Source: Gymnopilus junonius (Eukaryota; Basidiomycota; Agaricomycetes; Agaricales; Galerinaceae). From it: 64,000 nucleotides of DNA. Shown here piece after piece: positions 47,681-60,467 of this stretch (position 1 is its first letter; each line of letters opens with the position of its first letter). The position numbers and the translations under genes were made by a program. The notes beneath the pieces are model-generated. The model searched no databases. It had not been told where the DNA came from and was given only the letters and a program-made list of their open reading frames with translations. The stretch covers positions 186,001 to 250,000 of the forward strand of contig JADNYJ010000004.1 of assembly GCA_015501075.1 (NCBI GenBank), read 5' to 3'.

Positions 47681-50600
47681 GGTGATTCAAGGGGTGGATG
47701 GATAGTCAACTTCCTTCTTATAAAGTAATATTCTCCGTTCCATTCGAGCCGGTCCAAGATAACATTTGTCTTTTGGGGGCACATGATACAATCTCGCATG
47801 GCCTATTGCGCTCCGGCCTGGATTCCGAGTCATTCGAAGTTGAACGAGATATACATAGTTGGCTGATCATTGTCGAGAACACGTTCGTTGTCTTATTTGA
47901 GTCTCGACACGTCGCCTTTGCCTAGAGGGAAAGAATGGATCGCAATGAGAAATAAGGCGGAAAAGTACTGCACTGTAAAGGAGTATACGTCTGTCTAAGT
48001 CTTTTGAGCCTTCGTTCTCCGGCACGTCCGAAAGAATGGCGCATTTGCCAGTCATCAAATGCAGGAAACTCGTTTGGAGGACATTTAATTCGAGAGGTGC
48101 ATGTGCACTGATATGGAGAAGGACTCGACCGCATCAGAGCCACATGCTTAGGGTACTACTCTCCAACACACGATGTGCTACCAGAGGGCAGGAAGCCACG
48201 TTCTAGCTGCTGTCGGAAGGTACCATCCAGACCACGGTCGGGTCATTGAACAAAAAGGTTCGTCGGAGTGTTGATCATTGTTGATAAATCGATAATCACT
48301 AAACTCCGTATAGTGACCTACTTGAATCTAAAGCATGCGCTGTAACGCCAGTGTGCTTCGCAGTTCCTGACCAATTGCATTGGCTATGTCCTTTCGCCTC
48401 CTGTTACGAGGGAATGTTGTGCTTGGCCTACATATATACCAGGGCTGGTATGTTCAGTGATTGCGGGATCTGACAGTGCGATAACTGCGGTAAATAATTG
48501 TCAATACGAAGACTTGCGATTGAAAAAGGACTGATTTATGATGCAGATGATTGACAGGTATGTGTAGAAGGAATGTTTTGCAAACCGATTTTCCCTCAGG
48601 TTACATCCAGAGCACGATTCCTCAAGCGTCGGAATAAGGTGGATTCAACCCTTTTAACAGGTTCCTACACAGTTAGCCAGTTCAGCTGGATCGGATAATG
48701 CGAGGATGTAAGTAAACTTGGCCCCGCCAAGAAGACCTATTTTCTTGCGACATCGAGACCGTCCAACCTACTCAATAGCAACGCGGAGTTGGGTGCCCTG
48801 TAACTCAAGTCCGTGAGCGGCTCGAATGTGGCGTGAGGCTAAAAAGTAGGAATTAGGACGATCGCCTATGCCATTCATAAGGTCGACATCCTTCAAATGT
48901 AACATGAAAGCGCCTAAACAATTCTTACCTAGACCCGACATTGGGAGGGTCCGTGGCCGATTAAACAAACTCTACCAAAAATCTTGAACCCGGTCCTTGC
49001 AAGTTCCTATGTACTCTTCAATAAATAGGAGAAGGCGACATTTTCACAGGACTTCTATTTTTCGCTTTCCGGAGCCGCCCCGACGTCGGGATGACAATGC
49101 CAACTTGTCGCCGCCTAAGAAGACAGACAGCATAGACTAATTTTCAATCTGTGAAGTCAGGTTGACTTGAGCTGACCTACCCAGTTCACATATCCAGTCT
49201 TGAATTCGTCTAGCCCCTCATCTGTACCGAAGTTCTTCCTCGCAGATGCCAAAAGTTTTGAGAAAGGCTATTTCGAAGGCCCCTGCATGCTTTTAATAGT
49301 AACCGACAATGCCATATACTGACATCACGATCTAATTCAAAGAAAAAAATTCATAGTGCCTACTGCGCCGTCGCCATGTCTTCGGGAAATCCCATCAACG
49401 TCAATGGATTTTTTCTCTTGCACGGAGTATCATGGCCTGTCTTTTATTATGCACTTTTACCCGCGGAATTTTCAAACGAGCGGTTCGATGAGACGAGTCC
49501 GAACGCACGTCGGCGGTTTGAAAAAAAAAACCTGTTCAAGTTTCGGCCACAAGCTCAAAATTGCAAATGTTGCGTGCTGTGCTGCTCTTACTTTTTGCAG
49601 AAAGGAAATAGAACAAATACATCATCGGTGTCTCCGGCCTGCGCACGGCCACATTTCAACATGTTTTGCAGAGTGCTCAATCTCGCTTCATGTGTTGCTA
49701 GAGCACTAAGCACTTTACTTAGAAATATGATTGCGATCACAAGCTCGCTTCAAGTTGCATATGCATGATGCCACCCAAAAATCTTACTACAGGGCCTTAT
49801 CCTTTCACTTCCAGGCAGGGCAAGGCGTTTGTAGGGTGCATGTTACATACTTTATGAAAGCTTATCTATCAGGTGGAACCAAGTTGCGTGTACGCACGCC
49901 GCGTTCTGCCTTGCATGTGGGTGAAGAAGTGCAAGGTAGCCCAGACAGGAAGGCAAGCATATATGTAGCTGCCTGCGAAGCATTCAAACGCCAGAGTACT
50001 GGTGCAGACGGCCAACTTGAAGGCGGCGTTACATTCCTTGCGATCCTCATTCATATCATATCAAAGTTTACACCACTGCATTTGCAACCTGCTATCATAA
50101 ATTTGCTGATGGTTGACAGAACGAGCCGAACTACGCTTTGACAAGCGATGCGAACCGATCTCGTTGAACTGAACCAGCCATCCCAAGTAAAAGAAAGTCG
50201 CTTAGCCCTGAGTTATGGACTAAGTAGTTGCTCTGGGCTAGATTAAGTTAACTCCCAAAGTACAAACGCAGAGTGTAGAGCTTCCATACAAATACTGAGT
50301 GGTTATATTATCAATGACAAGCAACAATACTAGAATAGTCTAATCTTTTTGGATCGAGTTCCCCGGATTATAGGTAGTTAAAGGGGGATCCCTAACTCGA
50401 GAGGGTGTAGTGAAGGGGCATATATACAAACGGCGGGGGAGTATAGGAATGATAACCCAAAATTAAACCCGCCAAGTGAATGGATATCGAAAGGAGTGGG
50501 AATGTCCAAAGGATGGGACGAGACGAGGGACGTGGGGTAGCTCCACTCACTCAAAAAGAAAAAAAAAAGGAAAGGAAAGGAGGTATATGAAAGGGAGGTA

Positions 50601-51292
50601 TGAAAGAAAGAGTGAAAGTCGTCGTGGAGACCCGAACATTGAGCTTTTGGGTGAATGGATTGGATCGAACAAGAGTAGGCAGAGGATGTAACGAGAACCA
50701 AGTAAAGCAGCGGTTGGGCTTAGAAGAAGGAAAAAGAGGGAAGAAGCGTCGCCGATTACGCAGTTATGTTACTTTTTATAGGGGGGTGGGTAATAACAGG
50801 TAGAGTAAGTAATAGAGACAACCAAAAGTCTCGGGAAGGCCCAGGGCAGACCACGACGACAATGTAAAAAAGAAGGGAAGAGAAAAAGTAGCCATCAAAT
50901 ATCGAATACGGGGTATCGTTTTGAGAACTGGGGAAACGCGGCGGTATAAAATATATATCGGTCGATTTTGCCGAGTGGGTAGTCGGGAAGGAGGCAGGTG
51001 GTGTCGACATGGTATGGTATGATATTGGTATGGTTGGCATGGCATAGGTGTTGGGGCATGGAGTTGTTGATGCTTGGTGTTAATACAGGTTGAAAAGGCG
51101 GGATAGCAAGCGATAGCAGCAGTAAATAGAAAAAGGGAATCCCTGTGGCAGAAAAAGAAAAAGAAAGCTGGAAGAAGAATAAAATATGGCACATGAAAAG
51201 CTTTCCGGATGAAAAAAATATAAAGAAGGCCGCCTTTTCCAGTTTTGTTTTAATTGGCCATAGAGTAGTCCACACAGACAAATCCGAGACGC
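47681..51292. other. Intergenic 3.6 kb, nothing supported
   Basis: The region upstream of the deacetylase and downstream of the bZIP gene contains only short unsupported frames. Around 50.5-51.2 kb it is purine rich on the plus strand (AAAGGAAAGG tracts), consistent with the long 3'UTR of the bZIP gene on the minus strand. Confidence 0.4.
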
Positions 51293-53097
51293 TCAGCATA
51301 GTTGAACTTCCCATTCGCCACCCTCAGCTCCGCCGGCTTGTGGCATGCTCTTCAATGCAATCCTCACTCGTCGTTTCCCGCCCATGGAATCGGGAATGTT
51401 GTACTCTGAGCCAAAAGTAAACGATGGATCTGACAATTGACCAAAGTCCATCTGCGAGGGCACGGTGTTGTCGTATCTCAATGTGCCGTCAGAAGTAAAA
51501 GGCATGCTGAAGTCATGGGCTGGAGACCCCAAGAATGGATCAGAAGTTGCTGCAGCATACGCAGCCAGAGAGCTGTATTGGGACGGAAATGAGGCACGGA
51601 GAGTTGATTCCGGTTCTGATCCCGACCACATGGCTAGCGATGAGGACGACATTGCAGTGTAAGACGGCGATCCTGAGCGAGAGGATGCAGAGGACGAAGG
51701 AGAATGTATCCGGACCCGGATCTTGCCATCTTCCGATGGGGAAGTGTCGAATGAGATATCCAAATCACCGAGACCGCCCAACTCCGGAGAGTCTGCGCCA
51801 GTGAATTCCAGTTTCCGAATCCTGTTGTGGTTATCGGAGTCAAGGTCCATCAGAGAGCTGCCAGAAGCTTTTGACCAATCATAGTCGTTGGGAATGAAAG
51901 AGTTGTAGTCGTAAGCTGATGCAGAAGATGCAGGGAACGGATTGGGTATTGAAAAACTCGTGGGAGCCGCCGTTGATTCGACTCGCATTGACAGGAGTGA
52001 AGGCAGGGCGCAAAGCAACACCTATTTTTGTGTCAGAAGGGAAACTTTAAAAAATGAGGCAGAGACTATAATTAAAACCTACCATCAATCCGAGACTGGC
52101 GCCTGATTTGTGGGCTGATGAAACGTTTGAGCGAGATGGCGATGACAATGAGAACTGGGAGTCTGAGGCCTCGAGCTTGACAGGGATGTCGCGAGCTGTT
52201 GAAGCCAGTTGAGCGCTGAGATTGCGTTCACGCTCTTCGGCGGCGGCCAGTTGGGCCTTGAGCTGCTCAACCTCGGAGACAAGCTCAGTGGGCTGCGGGG
52301 CCGGAACGGAAGATCTGTTTTGGGCAAGTGCCAAAAGTCTTGCGTTTTCCTGTTCCAATTCGGCGACGCGTCTAGACGGAGATCATGATAAGCACCAGAA
52401 CGAAAGAAGACATGTGTGGAGAAAGAGGGGGAAGGACGTACACTTCCATGCACTCAAACTCCTCGCGTTTGCGTTGCCGACTGAGGAAGGCTGCTGCGCG
52501 ATTCTTGACTAGTCGAGCTTCACGCTTGCTGAGGCCGGAGACATCGGGAGGGACAAAGTCCTTGCTCGAGATACGCTCGCCGACAGCCCGCTTCTTTGGA
52601 ACGACGGCAGAAGGACTGGCGGAGCGCTTTGCGCCCACGGAGGAGGGGGTGCTCACTTGGGAGGCAGTGAGATAAGACTTGAGGTCGGCCCCCAGAGAAG
52701 GTGAGCGGGAAGGGGGAGTGGGAGGCCTGGGGATGTCTGCAGGGAAGTCAAAGACCTGGTGGGTGGGGAGACAGAGATCAGCGGAGGCATCAGGGGTCAT
52801 GGGCATCTTGAGCATCCTCTGGTGGGGGACAGGGGAGTCGGCGGGATGGGAGCCCTCGGAGCTGGGCGGGGAGGGGGGCAGGGTGTAGTAGGCGTAGGTG
52901 AAGTTGTCGTTGGAGGGGGAGAAGAGGGGCTGTTGCTGGTCCCACTGCGAGTCGGTGGGGGAGAGCAGAGGAGCATCCGGCGAGATAATCTGGGACATGG
53001 CTAGAGAGAGGATGGGCTGCTGCTGCTTCGACATCGTATTAGGATTTCTAGTCGTGGTTATAAACGTAGTGAAAGAAGAACGGTGAGAATCTGACAT
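51293..53097 (-). CDS. bZIP transcription factor with a hydrophobic segment after the zipper
   Basis: Three exons (52442-53097, 52083-52371, 51293-52021) encode 557 residues, or 536 if the second ATG at 53034 is used. The first 190 residues are Ser/Pro/Gln rich. The basic region SKREARLVKNRAAAFLSRQR (N-x7-R) leads into the zipper EFECMEVRVAELEQENARLLAL, with an intron between. A second heptad-like stretch, TELVSEVEQLKAQLAAAEERERNLSAQL, follows. Then GASLGLMVLLCALPSLLSM is an 18-residue hydrophobic run at about 308-325. The C-terminal 230 residues are Ser/Asp rich and end KRRVRIALKSMPQAGG. The layout recalls ATF6/CREB3 factors anchored in the ER membrane; Hac1/Xbp1-like stress factors are the other option. 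DNA binding as a dimer in the nucleus is expected. Confidence 0.8.
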
Positions 53098-56000
53098 CCA
53101 CTTTTTTTGAACTGCTTCCAGGCGTGTCCGGCTTTACATCGCACTTAACTCCGAGTGGTTCAGTTCGTTTCTCCATCATATCAATCTCCTTTTTCGGCCT
53201 ATCTCTCAGTCATTGTCGTCTCTTTGCCCTCCTCTTTCTCATCCGACAACCGTCCGCGGTCTGTCCCTATTAGGGTCTGTCGTCTACACGCTCTATTACT
53301 CCCTTTCCCTCCTTGCTCGATCACGGTTTGCGGATCACCCTTGACACTGGTCAATCCTCGGAGGTTCCGTCAGTCTTCACTTTTCTTCCCCGCATACCCC
53401 TTCCCCACATCACGCGCGATCGTGAAGAACAGAACCCGTGAACATCCCTCTCCCAATTCCCCACTCCTCGATCGGTCCGTCTCTATTCCAGGGCTACTTC
53501 TAACCGCCGCCCTCTCTTTTTTCAGCTTGACTTGCCGTCCCGAGATACCTCCGTCTGCCGCTTTCGACTTTGTCTTTCTGCTTTTTTCAACTCTAATTAT
53601 CCTTGTGCTTGCAATTCGGTTTGCACTCTTTGTCTTACCGACTCTAATTTCAGAGCAAGCCCTAATGCTACCTCATATCACGAGGCTCGCCACAACGCTT
53701 CTGCAGCTTTGCACTTACTCTCTATCTGCGCACAAAATGTAACCCGAGAGCACATGTTGCGACTATAGACCCCTATCGATTTTCATGGCCATCATCTATG
53801 ATGTTTTCTCTTTCAGATGATCAGACCCAAATCATCCAAGCATTCGCTGTTTGAGTCTTTCTGCACTGTTCACGCACTTGCACGACATCGATCATGTCTC
53901 TGTGCACCCCAGACGCGCGCCAAATTTTTTGTTGGAGGTCAGTTCATTAAACTCAACGATCGAGCGTTCAAAATAAAATATTCGATCGTGCAACAAGCAC
54001 TCATGTTCCACTATCACCGTTTCCTATCGCTTCTCTTCCGATTCTCCTGCACATTCGATTAAAACGAAGTTCAATTGAAAAGAAATCCCAAAAATAAGAC
54101 CAAATCTATGCCCTAGGGCCTGACGCTGAGCCCGAGGACCTGATCATGGTTCTTCAATTCGAACATTGTGATAGTCAGTGCAATATCGCGTGCGCCTGAT
54201 CACGCAGGACTTCTCGACATCCCCATCGCATGACTTCTCCAGACGCTCCGCCATCTCCGCCTTGTCATTCTCTGCTCGGGCCCTATGAGAGGCAATTTTT
54301 GGCACTGACCGGTCTTCGATATCAATTGTCCGGATGAACGATGGCAAGTTGTTAACATTACTTAACAAATTCTTTTCGCGAAGGGTCGTTTTGACTAGAC
54401 TACCATTTAAGCTTTGCAGATCACCTTTGTCGACCCCCTTTTTTCCTCAATAATTCAGAGGAGGTTTCAATGGAAACACTGCACCTTTCTCCTATGCCCA
54501 GCACAGCCAAGGCACTCCGAGTCTGGCGCAACAGTCCAATTCCTATTCATGCCAAAAATACTTCAAAGTACTTTCCCCTTCGGGGCCATCCCTCCCATCC
54601 TCAGAGGCCCTCGAGCTAAATATACCCTCTATCCAATCCAACCAACGACCTTGCAACGCACATCTCCTTTGCTCAGTTCCACACTTTAGAGGCGACTGTA
54701 ATTAGCCCTGAGGGCCAGTACAACACCCGCATGTCCCTCGATATGGAATCTACAAACCATAATCTCCAGCCGCCTAGAGCACACGGTTCTTGCTGATAGG
54801 TCTCATTGGCAGGGTGTTCCCGAGGGTTACCACCCTGCATTGTACGAGAGAGTCTGTTTAATTTTGCCCTTGCTCTTGCCCAGACAGTGCACCCAGTCCC
54901 GCAAAGCCCGGGACCAGTTGAGCTGAGACTTTCCTATCGCGTGCATCTGCCGCTATTAACTTGTGTGATAATATCCTTGATCCTGCGGAACCTCTGACCA
55001 CCTTGCGCTCTGTACTGGGCCAATGATCAATCATGGACTAGGGCTCTGATCATCTGCTCTTTCCTCCTTGATGGGTCCGATTGTTGGTTGTCATACTAGT
55101 AATACCGTAGGCTGAAGGTCAATCAATGCCTCTCCGGAATTCGCTAGCCTCCTGTGTCCTGTCGCGCTTGTGCTATCTTGACTAGCGAGTATTATGGTAC
55201 TACTCCTCATCATCACCTGCGACCCACCGCATACATCACACTAAAACTAGCGACCAACTGCATTCCCTACAATGTTACGAGACCCAGCTCCACATCCAAA
55301 GGACCCGAGTACCAATCCGGTTTTTTGTTTTTAACAATTGTAGAGCATGACCATGCTTTCACTTTCAAGAAGGTGAACCCCATGCCCGCTACCAATGTCT
55401 TTACGTTAACATTTCCTATGCACCCGAACGACATCGGACCTTCGAATAGAGAGCATGACCAGCGCCGCAGAGGGTCTTTTGATGTTGGTTCGAAAAACTT
55501 AGGAGGCTGCCAATGCCAAAGCCAAAGCCATGTTCAAGGGCCACTGTATCTGCTCAAACTGGTCACGCCGTACCTAGCAAGATGACTGGGTGGACTCCTT
55601 TTTTTTCTCTCTCATGGAGCGCTAAAGATAACTTTTTTCGTTTGTTCCGAATGGCTTTGGACGGCGAAGCTTGCAGAGACAAATCGTCGGGCTCTTGTAA
55701 TTTCGTCGTCAGAGGTCATTTGGTCGAATCCTTCAGCCATTGAACTTGATGGCCATACAGTAATTCTTGGCGTCGACATACATTACCGTCAGCGCACTCT
55801 TAATCATAAATAAGTCGAACCGATAGGGGTCAAGAGAGTCAGCAGGCATTACCTTCATTCCGGGAGGTGTTTTTAGTGGGGAGCGTATGTTTAGAACCTG
55901 AAGTCCACTGCGCTTAGGAGGCCAGGATCTGCAACGTACTGTCCGAACACACTTTTGTGTCTCTCAGAAAATAAAACAACACCTGAAATCGCTCCAACAA

Positions 56001-58239
56001 CTTCAAATTCAAAAGTATTAAGCGCCTATTATACATTGTGGGTGCTACACCACAAGTGGAAAAGGATACCCCTCGGCAATATTGCCGCCCGCACCAGCCG
56101 CACCGCGCAGGGCCCCTCCGAGCCATATGGGAAGGAGCAAACGAACCCCAACTTTGAAACGACCCAAGCGATCGAGGACAAGTGAACCAGCCTCCTGAGT
56201 TTATCGCAAGCCGGAAGCAAATTTTTTTCTGAGCGCGTATCAGTCGCAATAATCGCGTATCATTTGGGAAGTTATTCGCTCATGGGCGCATGTCATGCTT
56301 GCTTTCGGCCGGCCGATAAGATAACGAGCTTTGGCGTACTTGCTTACGCCGACAGGTTATTCTTCAGTTGCTCACAAGTTTTTCTGCCCATGTCTCCAAA
56401 GTGCCTCAAAGCGCCTGCTGAAGGGCATGGGCTGTGTTCACCGTTTGCTGGGAAACGTTTACGACATGCGCTGATCGGGCCGCCCCTGACAAGGACCAGG
56501 GGCGTCCGGTTCCAAGTCAACCGCCAACGTCCCGCTCACTGTCGAAATTCAACAGGATAGCCAAAATTCAAATTCGAAAAGAACTTCCTCATTCCCATTG
56601 AATCTTTCCATGACGTAAATAAGGAAAGAGAAGAGGACGAAGTAGTATGTACCTCAGGCTGTCAGTCTTTGGTCAGTCTTGACTCGGCTCCAAACCGTCC
56701 CGTTCTGATGCTGTTGAGTCTGGACAGAACGAAACGGGTGGGTGCGGCCCTTCACTTCAAGTTGATTCCAAGGATCTCTTCACACTCTGTACCGCCTCTG
56801 CCGTGCCTAATACCCTGGTGAGTACCCAGGTTTGTATATATTGCAGCACCTTTCCGGAATGTAGGGACAAATTGGCATCGGACCGTGGAACAGGTAAAAT
56901 AATAGGAAGGGTCTAATCATATCAACCTATCTTTGGTCGAGAATAATGTGTACTATCACCCAATCGTGGCTAGTCGTCCAGGGAATTCGGTCCTTGCTCT
57001 TTATCAAGGTAGAGTGGGCATTGTCCACTCGACAGGAATAACTTGGTCAGTTGAATCCCGACTCAGTAATAAAATGCCTGAAAGCAAAAGTCAGTATGTA
57101 AGAATTCGAGATGCCGACCACTGCTGAACCTACCTAGTTTATGGTGCAGCTTGATGCTTTGCGTTTTGGCATGCCCCACACATAAGCTGGAGCCTTAACC
57201 AAAATATAATCACCCTCAGGCAGACTGAGCTCCATATTCAAGTTGGCAACGATTCCAGATACAAACTTACCCTATCCTGCGAACCCAGGTATCAGAGAAT
57301 GGACTTGTCCGATCTCTCGCGAATGGCCATAGTACTTGACAAGCCTTTTGCAGCTTTGAAGTCCAGGATATCCGAGGACGTACGCGAGATTGAGGTCGTA
57401 TGCACCAAGTACAGTCATAGCTAGTGAGGTCATCGAGGAGGAAAATAACTACAGAGGGAATATCTTCCTCGAGAGACAACGGGTGTTATATATGTTGCAA
57501 CGATCCTCACGATAAAGCGGTTAAGTCCGTCGTTCTCCGTCCCCTATGACGCTGATTCCATATCTTCTGGCCATTATTAAATCGTAAAGCCCGTAAAGCC
57601 AAGGATGCTTAGCCCGAAAGTCGAGGAAAGTCCGAGATCGGTACGAGAGGCCTAATCATTGGCCGACTACCGTTGATCAAGCCTAAGGCGAAAACTTGAA
57701 GTGCCTATTTGAAGCAGAAATTTCTCAAGCAAAGTGACGGAGAAATATAGATCTGTATCTGCATTGAATTTTGCAAATCTTGGACGCAGCCAATGATCTT
57801 GATTGGCGATTTTTGGTTCATAGCTCTAAACATGTAAGGGCCCCGAATTGCCTGGAGAATCTACTTCTTTGGCAAGGCAAAGACAAGGCTTACTTACAAA
57901 GCAAGGGACTTGCACTGCAACAGAAGTCACACTGAATTCTATTAGTACGTGAATTCGTCAGCTTGGAGATGCACTAACCCTGGCAACACCCTGACAATGA
58001 ACACAAAGCGATGAGGATGAATGAAGTGTTGGCTTTCCCTGGCTGACCCCTAACGTCCGAAAATATGATCCAACAGGAGATGTCGGGAGATGCTATAATT
58101 AAGGTGCAGTCACATTCTGATTATCGTTGAAGGGTGAATTGAAAGGGCGAAGACAATCAGGGACTTGTGTATTGCAAATTTTGTTGTGTCGTAGCATGTC
58201 ATAATGTACAGGTTCGTCTTTGGGATATAACATCAAATC
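53098..58239. other. Long intergenic stretch (5.1 kb)
   Basis: The first kilobase is pyrimidine-rich on the plus strand and likely the promoter and long leader of the bZIP gene. A 195-codon open frame at 53155-53742 is low-complexity Ser/Pro/Leu from this tract and is not called. Further on I find no gene with coherent splicing. Near 57.2-57.5 kb on the minus strand, spliceable fragments (MTVLGAYDLNLAYVLGYPG; NMELSLPEGDYILVKAPAYV) hint at a gene remnant that I cannot name. Confidence 0.4.
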
Positions 58240-60467
58240 TCACAAAGTGTAATAGAATCCGGGTTGATCCTCTAGAGGCTTTGTGCGCTTTCCTTCCCTA
58301 ACAGCCTTGTTGAGCCACATAAACCGCAGAGTGGTGGCAGCGAGAAGGCTCAATAGCAATACTTGAGAACCAATTGTTGCACCGAGTCCTAAGAAAGAAG
58401 GTTATCGTTTGGCTCACCAGCCGAATAGAACGGACGTACCTGGTATATAGTGAGGAGAATCTTGCGCACGGAATACAGTGGTAGCCATTATTCCTCCAAT
58501 ACCGCCAAGAGAAACGGTCAAAGCGGTTTGGACAGATCTGCAACGGATACGTCCATATTCTTTACTATTTAAAGTGTTATTCCATACCTTTTTGTGTGCG
58601 ATACAACATTATTGGAGGCCTCCACAACTTGACTCAGCATCTTTTATTATTGGTTACACTGGGTTGACTCACATAGGCCAGAATAGTCGGAATGGCGCCA
58701 GAATTTCCAGCGTTTGTTAGGAAAGCACCTGGATGGTAGTACATAGGTGGGTGTCCAGCAAGGGCCAAAATGCGGAAGGCGTACCAAAATATCTAACTTC
58801 GTTTTGCTTTGCAAAGGCTGTCAAGACAAGGCCGACAAGACAAATCACTACACAGACGACAATATAGCCACTGCGGTGTTTGTGCTTATCCGATAAATAC
58901 GCAACGATCATTGTGGTGACAATCTACAAAACGTTTGAGCAATCAAGTAGACCGACACTTCGCAAACTTACTGAGGGACCGTAAGGCGGGGCACTCTGAG
59001 AAATGGTCAGAGAGACGCAGAGTTTAATGAGAGATTCACGAACAAGTAACAAAGAAGCAGTTTCTGACCAACCCATTCCGCTCAGAATGATAGGAAGAAA
59101 GAAAGATTGTGCATCTGAAAAGAAGGTGGTCAGGACACAAGACGGTTCCCGAAATGCTACGATCGCTTACAAGAAGGCATTGCTGCACACATGAACATAA
59201 TTCCTAGGTTCGACACTTGGTTAATAATCGAAGGATCAAAACCGTTGAGTGCCTACCATACGCCCACAGTGTCCAATCGCCCAGATGTTTCATGACCTTA
59301 TTCAAAGTGATAGGGTCTGGAATCGCGTCACCACGATCTTCGTCGATACGTCTTAGAACAAGTGCAGTCTGCTCTGGAGTTAAGAAGGTGTTTTGATCAG
59401 GGAAGGTTGGAATAAATAGCCAAGTAACAATCGCCAAGAAAAGGGTGATAGCTCCTTCGATGATCTGGTGGCAGTATGACGATATAGCAATTTTAAGATT
59501 AAATTCGAAACTTACGAAAATCCATCTCCACCCAGCAAGTCCGCCTCTGCCTTTGAGAAGACTGAAAGCATATGCCAATATTGGGCTCAAACCACCAGCA
59601 GTGACTGAAATCAGATAGAATGCCGACAAGCTTTGGTTTGTGTTTGAGTAAGGTCAATTGTCTTGGAGGAGTAAAGAGACTCACCGCTGGTGAACTTCAT
59701 GGCGCTTGTACCTGGTAAAATGGGCAATATAGACCGTGTGACATAGCACTAGAACTTACCAGGTAGAGATGATGAAAAGAAGAGACGGGAAAAAAGATGC
59801 CTGGAAGAACAGCTTAAATCACGAACACACTAAGCTTCAATGGCGGTGTCACTTACCTCGAATATCCCAAGCAACACACGGCACAGAACTAAGTACCCCC
59901 ACGATTTAACCCAGCCCATGCTGAGTTGTATGGCACCCCAGGACAAGACAATGAATGTCAGCCAATTACGAACACCAAAATGTCGGAGGACAAGATTCCC
60001 TGGGACTTGCCTAGACATTGCCAAGATGAGTACTGAGATAGTCGCTGACCCATTTATTATCGTGACGACTTACAACAGGGTGTATGGAACAAAATAAAGG
60101 CAGCTCACGATACTGAACCGATTGCCGGTCAACAATTTCTGTAAAGGTCGACCAGTTAAACACCTAGACTGGCAGAAGATTGTTAGCAGACTGACCAGGT
60201 CGACACCCATACCAGCAGTGTGCGCTGCGCCAAGGTTGATGCGGTCAATTAAAGCAAACGAATAAACCATGGCGAGGATCGGAATAATTCGCCAGTCTAC
60301 ATAGCGCCTACCAATGATTGGTTTCAAAAAATGAAGTAGAAAGTCGCCATTAAAAACTTACATCGTCTTCCGCTCAAAAGCAATGTCATAGACCAGGTCC
60401 ACCTTCTCCGAAGTGATGGATTCCTCCTTCTTAACATCCGAACTGAGTAGGAATTGCTTCCAGACAT
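58240..60467 (-). CDS. MFS permease, anion:cation symporter (ACS/Dal5-like) family
   Basis: About 16 exons encode roughly 500 residues; clearly placed early exons are 60196-60307, 60074-60138 and 59857-60010. Helix signatures: YVDWRIIPILAMVYSFALIDRINLG, SIVSCLYFVPYTLLQVPGNL, WLTFIVLSWGAIQLSMGWV, YLVLCRVLLGIFEASFFPS, GWRWIFIIEGAI, FLPIILSGMGWSETAS, SGYIVVCVVICLVGLVLTA and ASNNVVSHTKRSV. The NNVVSHTKR motif and PDQ(N)TFLTPEQ are typical of the family that moves carboxylates such as allantoate, nicotinate or pantothenate. The protein ends PGFYYTL. The first exon (...EKVDLVYDIAFERKTM) does not join in frame to the nearest ATG at 60467 without one extra base, so the start is uncertain. Confidence 0.82.

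Noticed and set aside
53155..53742. 195-codon plus-strand open frame with hydrophobic stretches
   Set aside because: It comes from a pyrimidine-rich promoter or leader tract opposite the bZIP start, has low-complexity composition and no recognisable domain.
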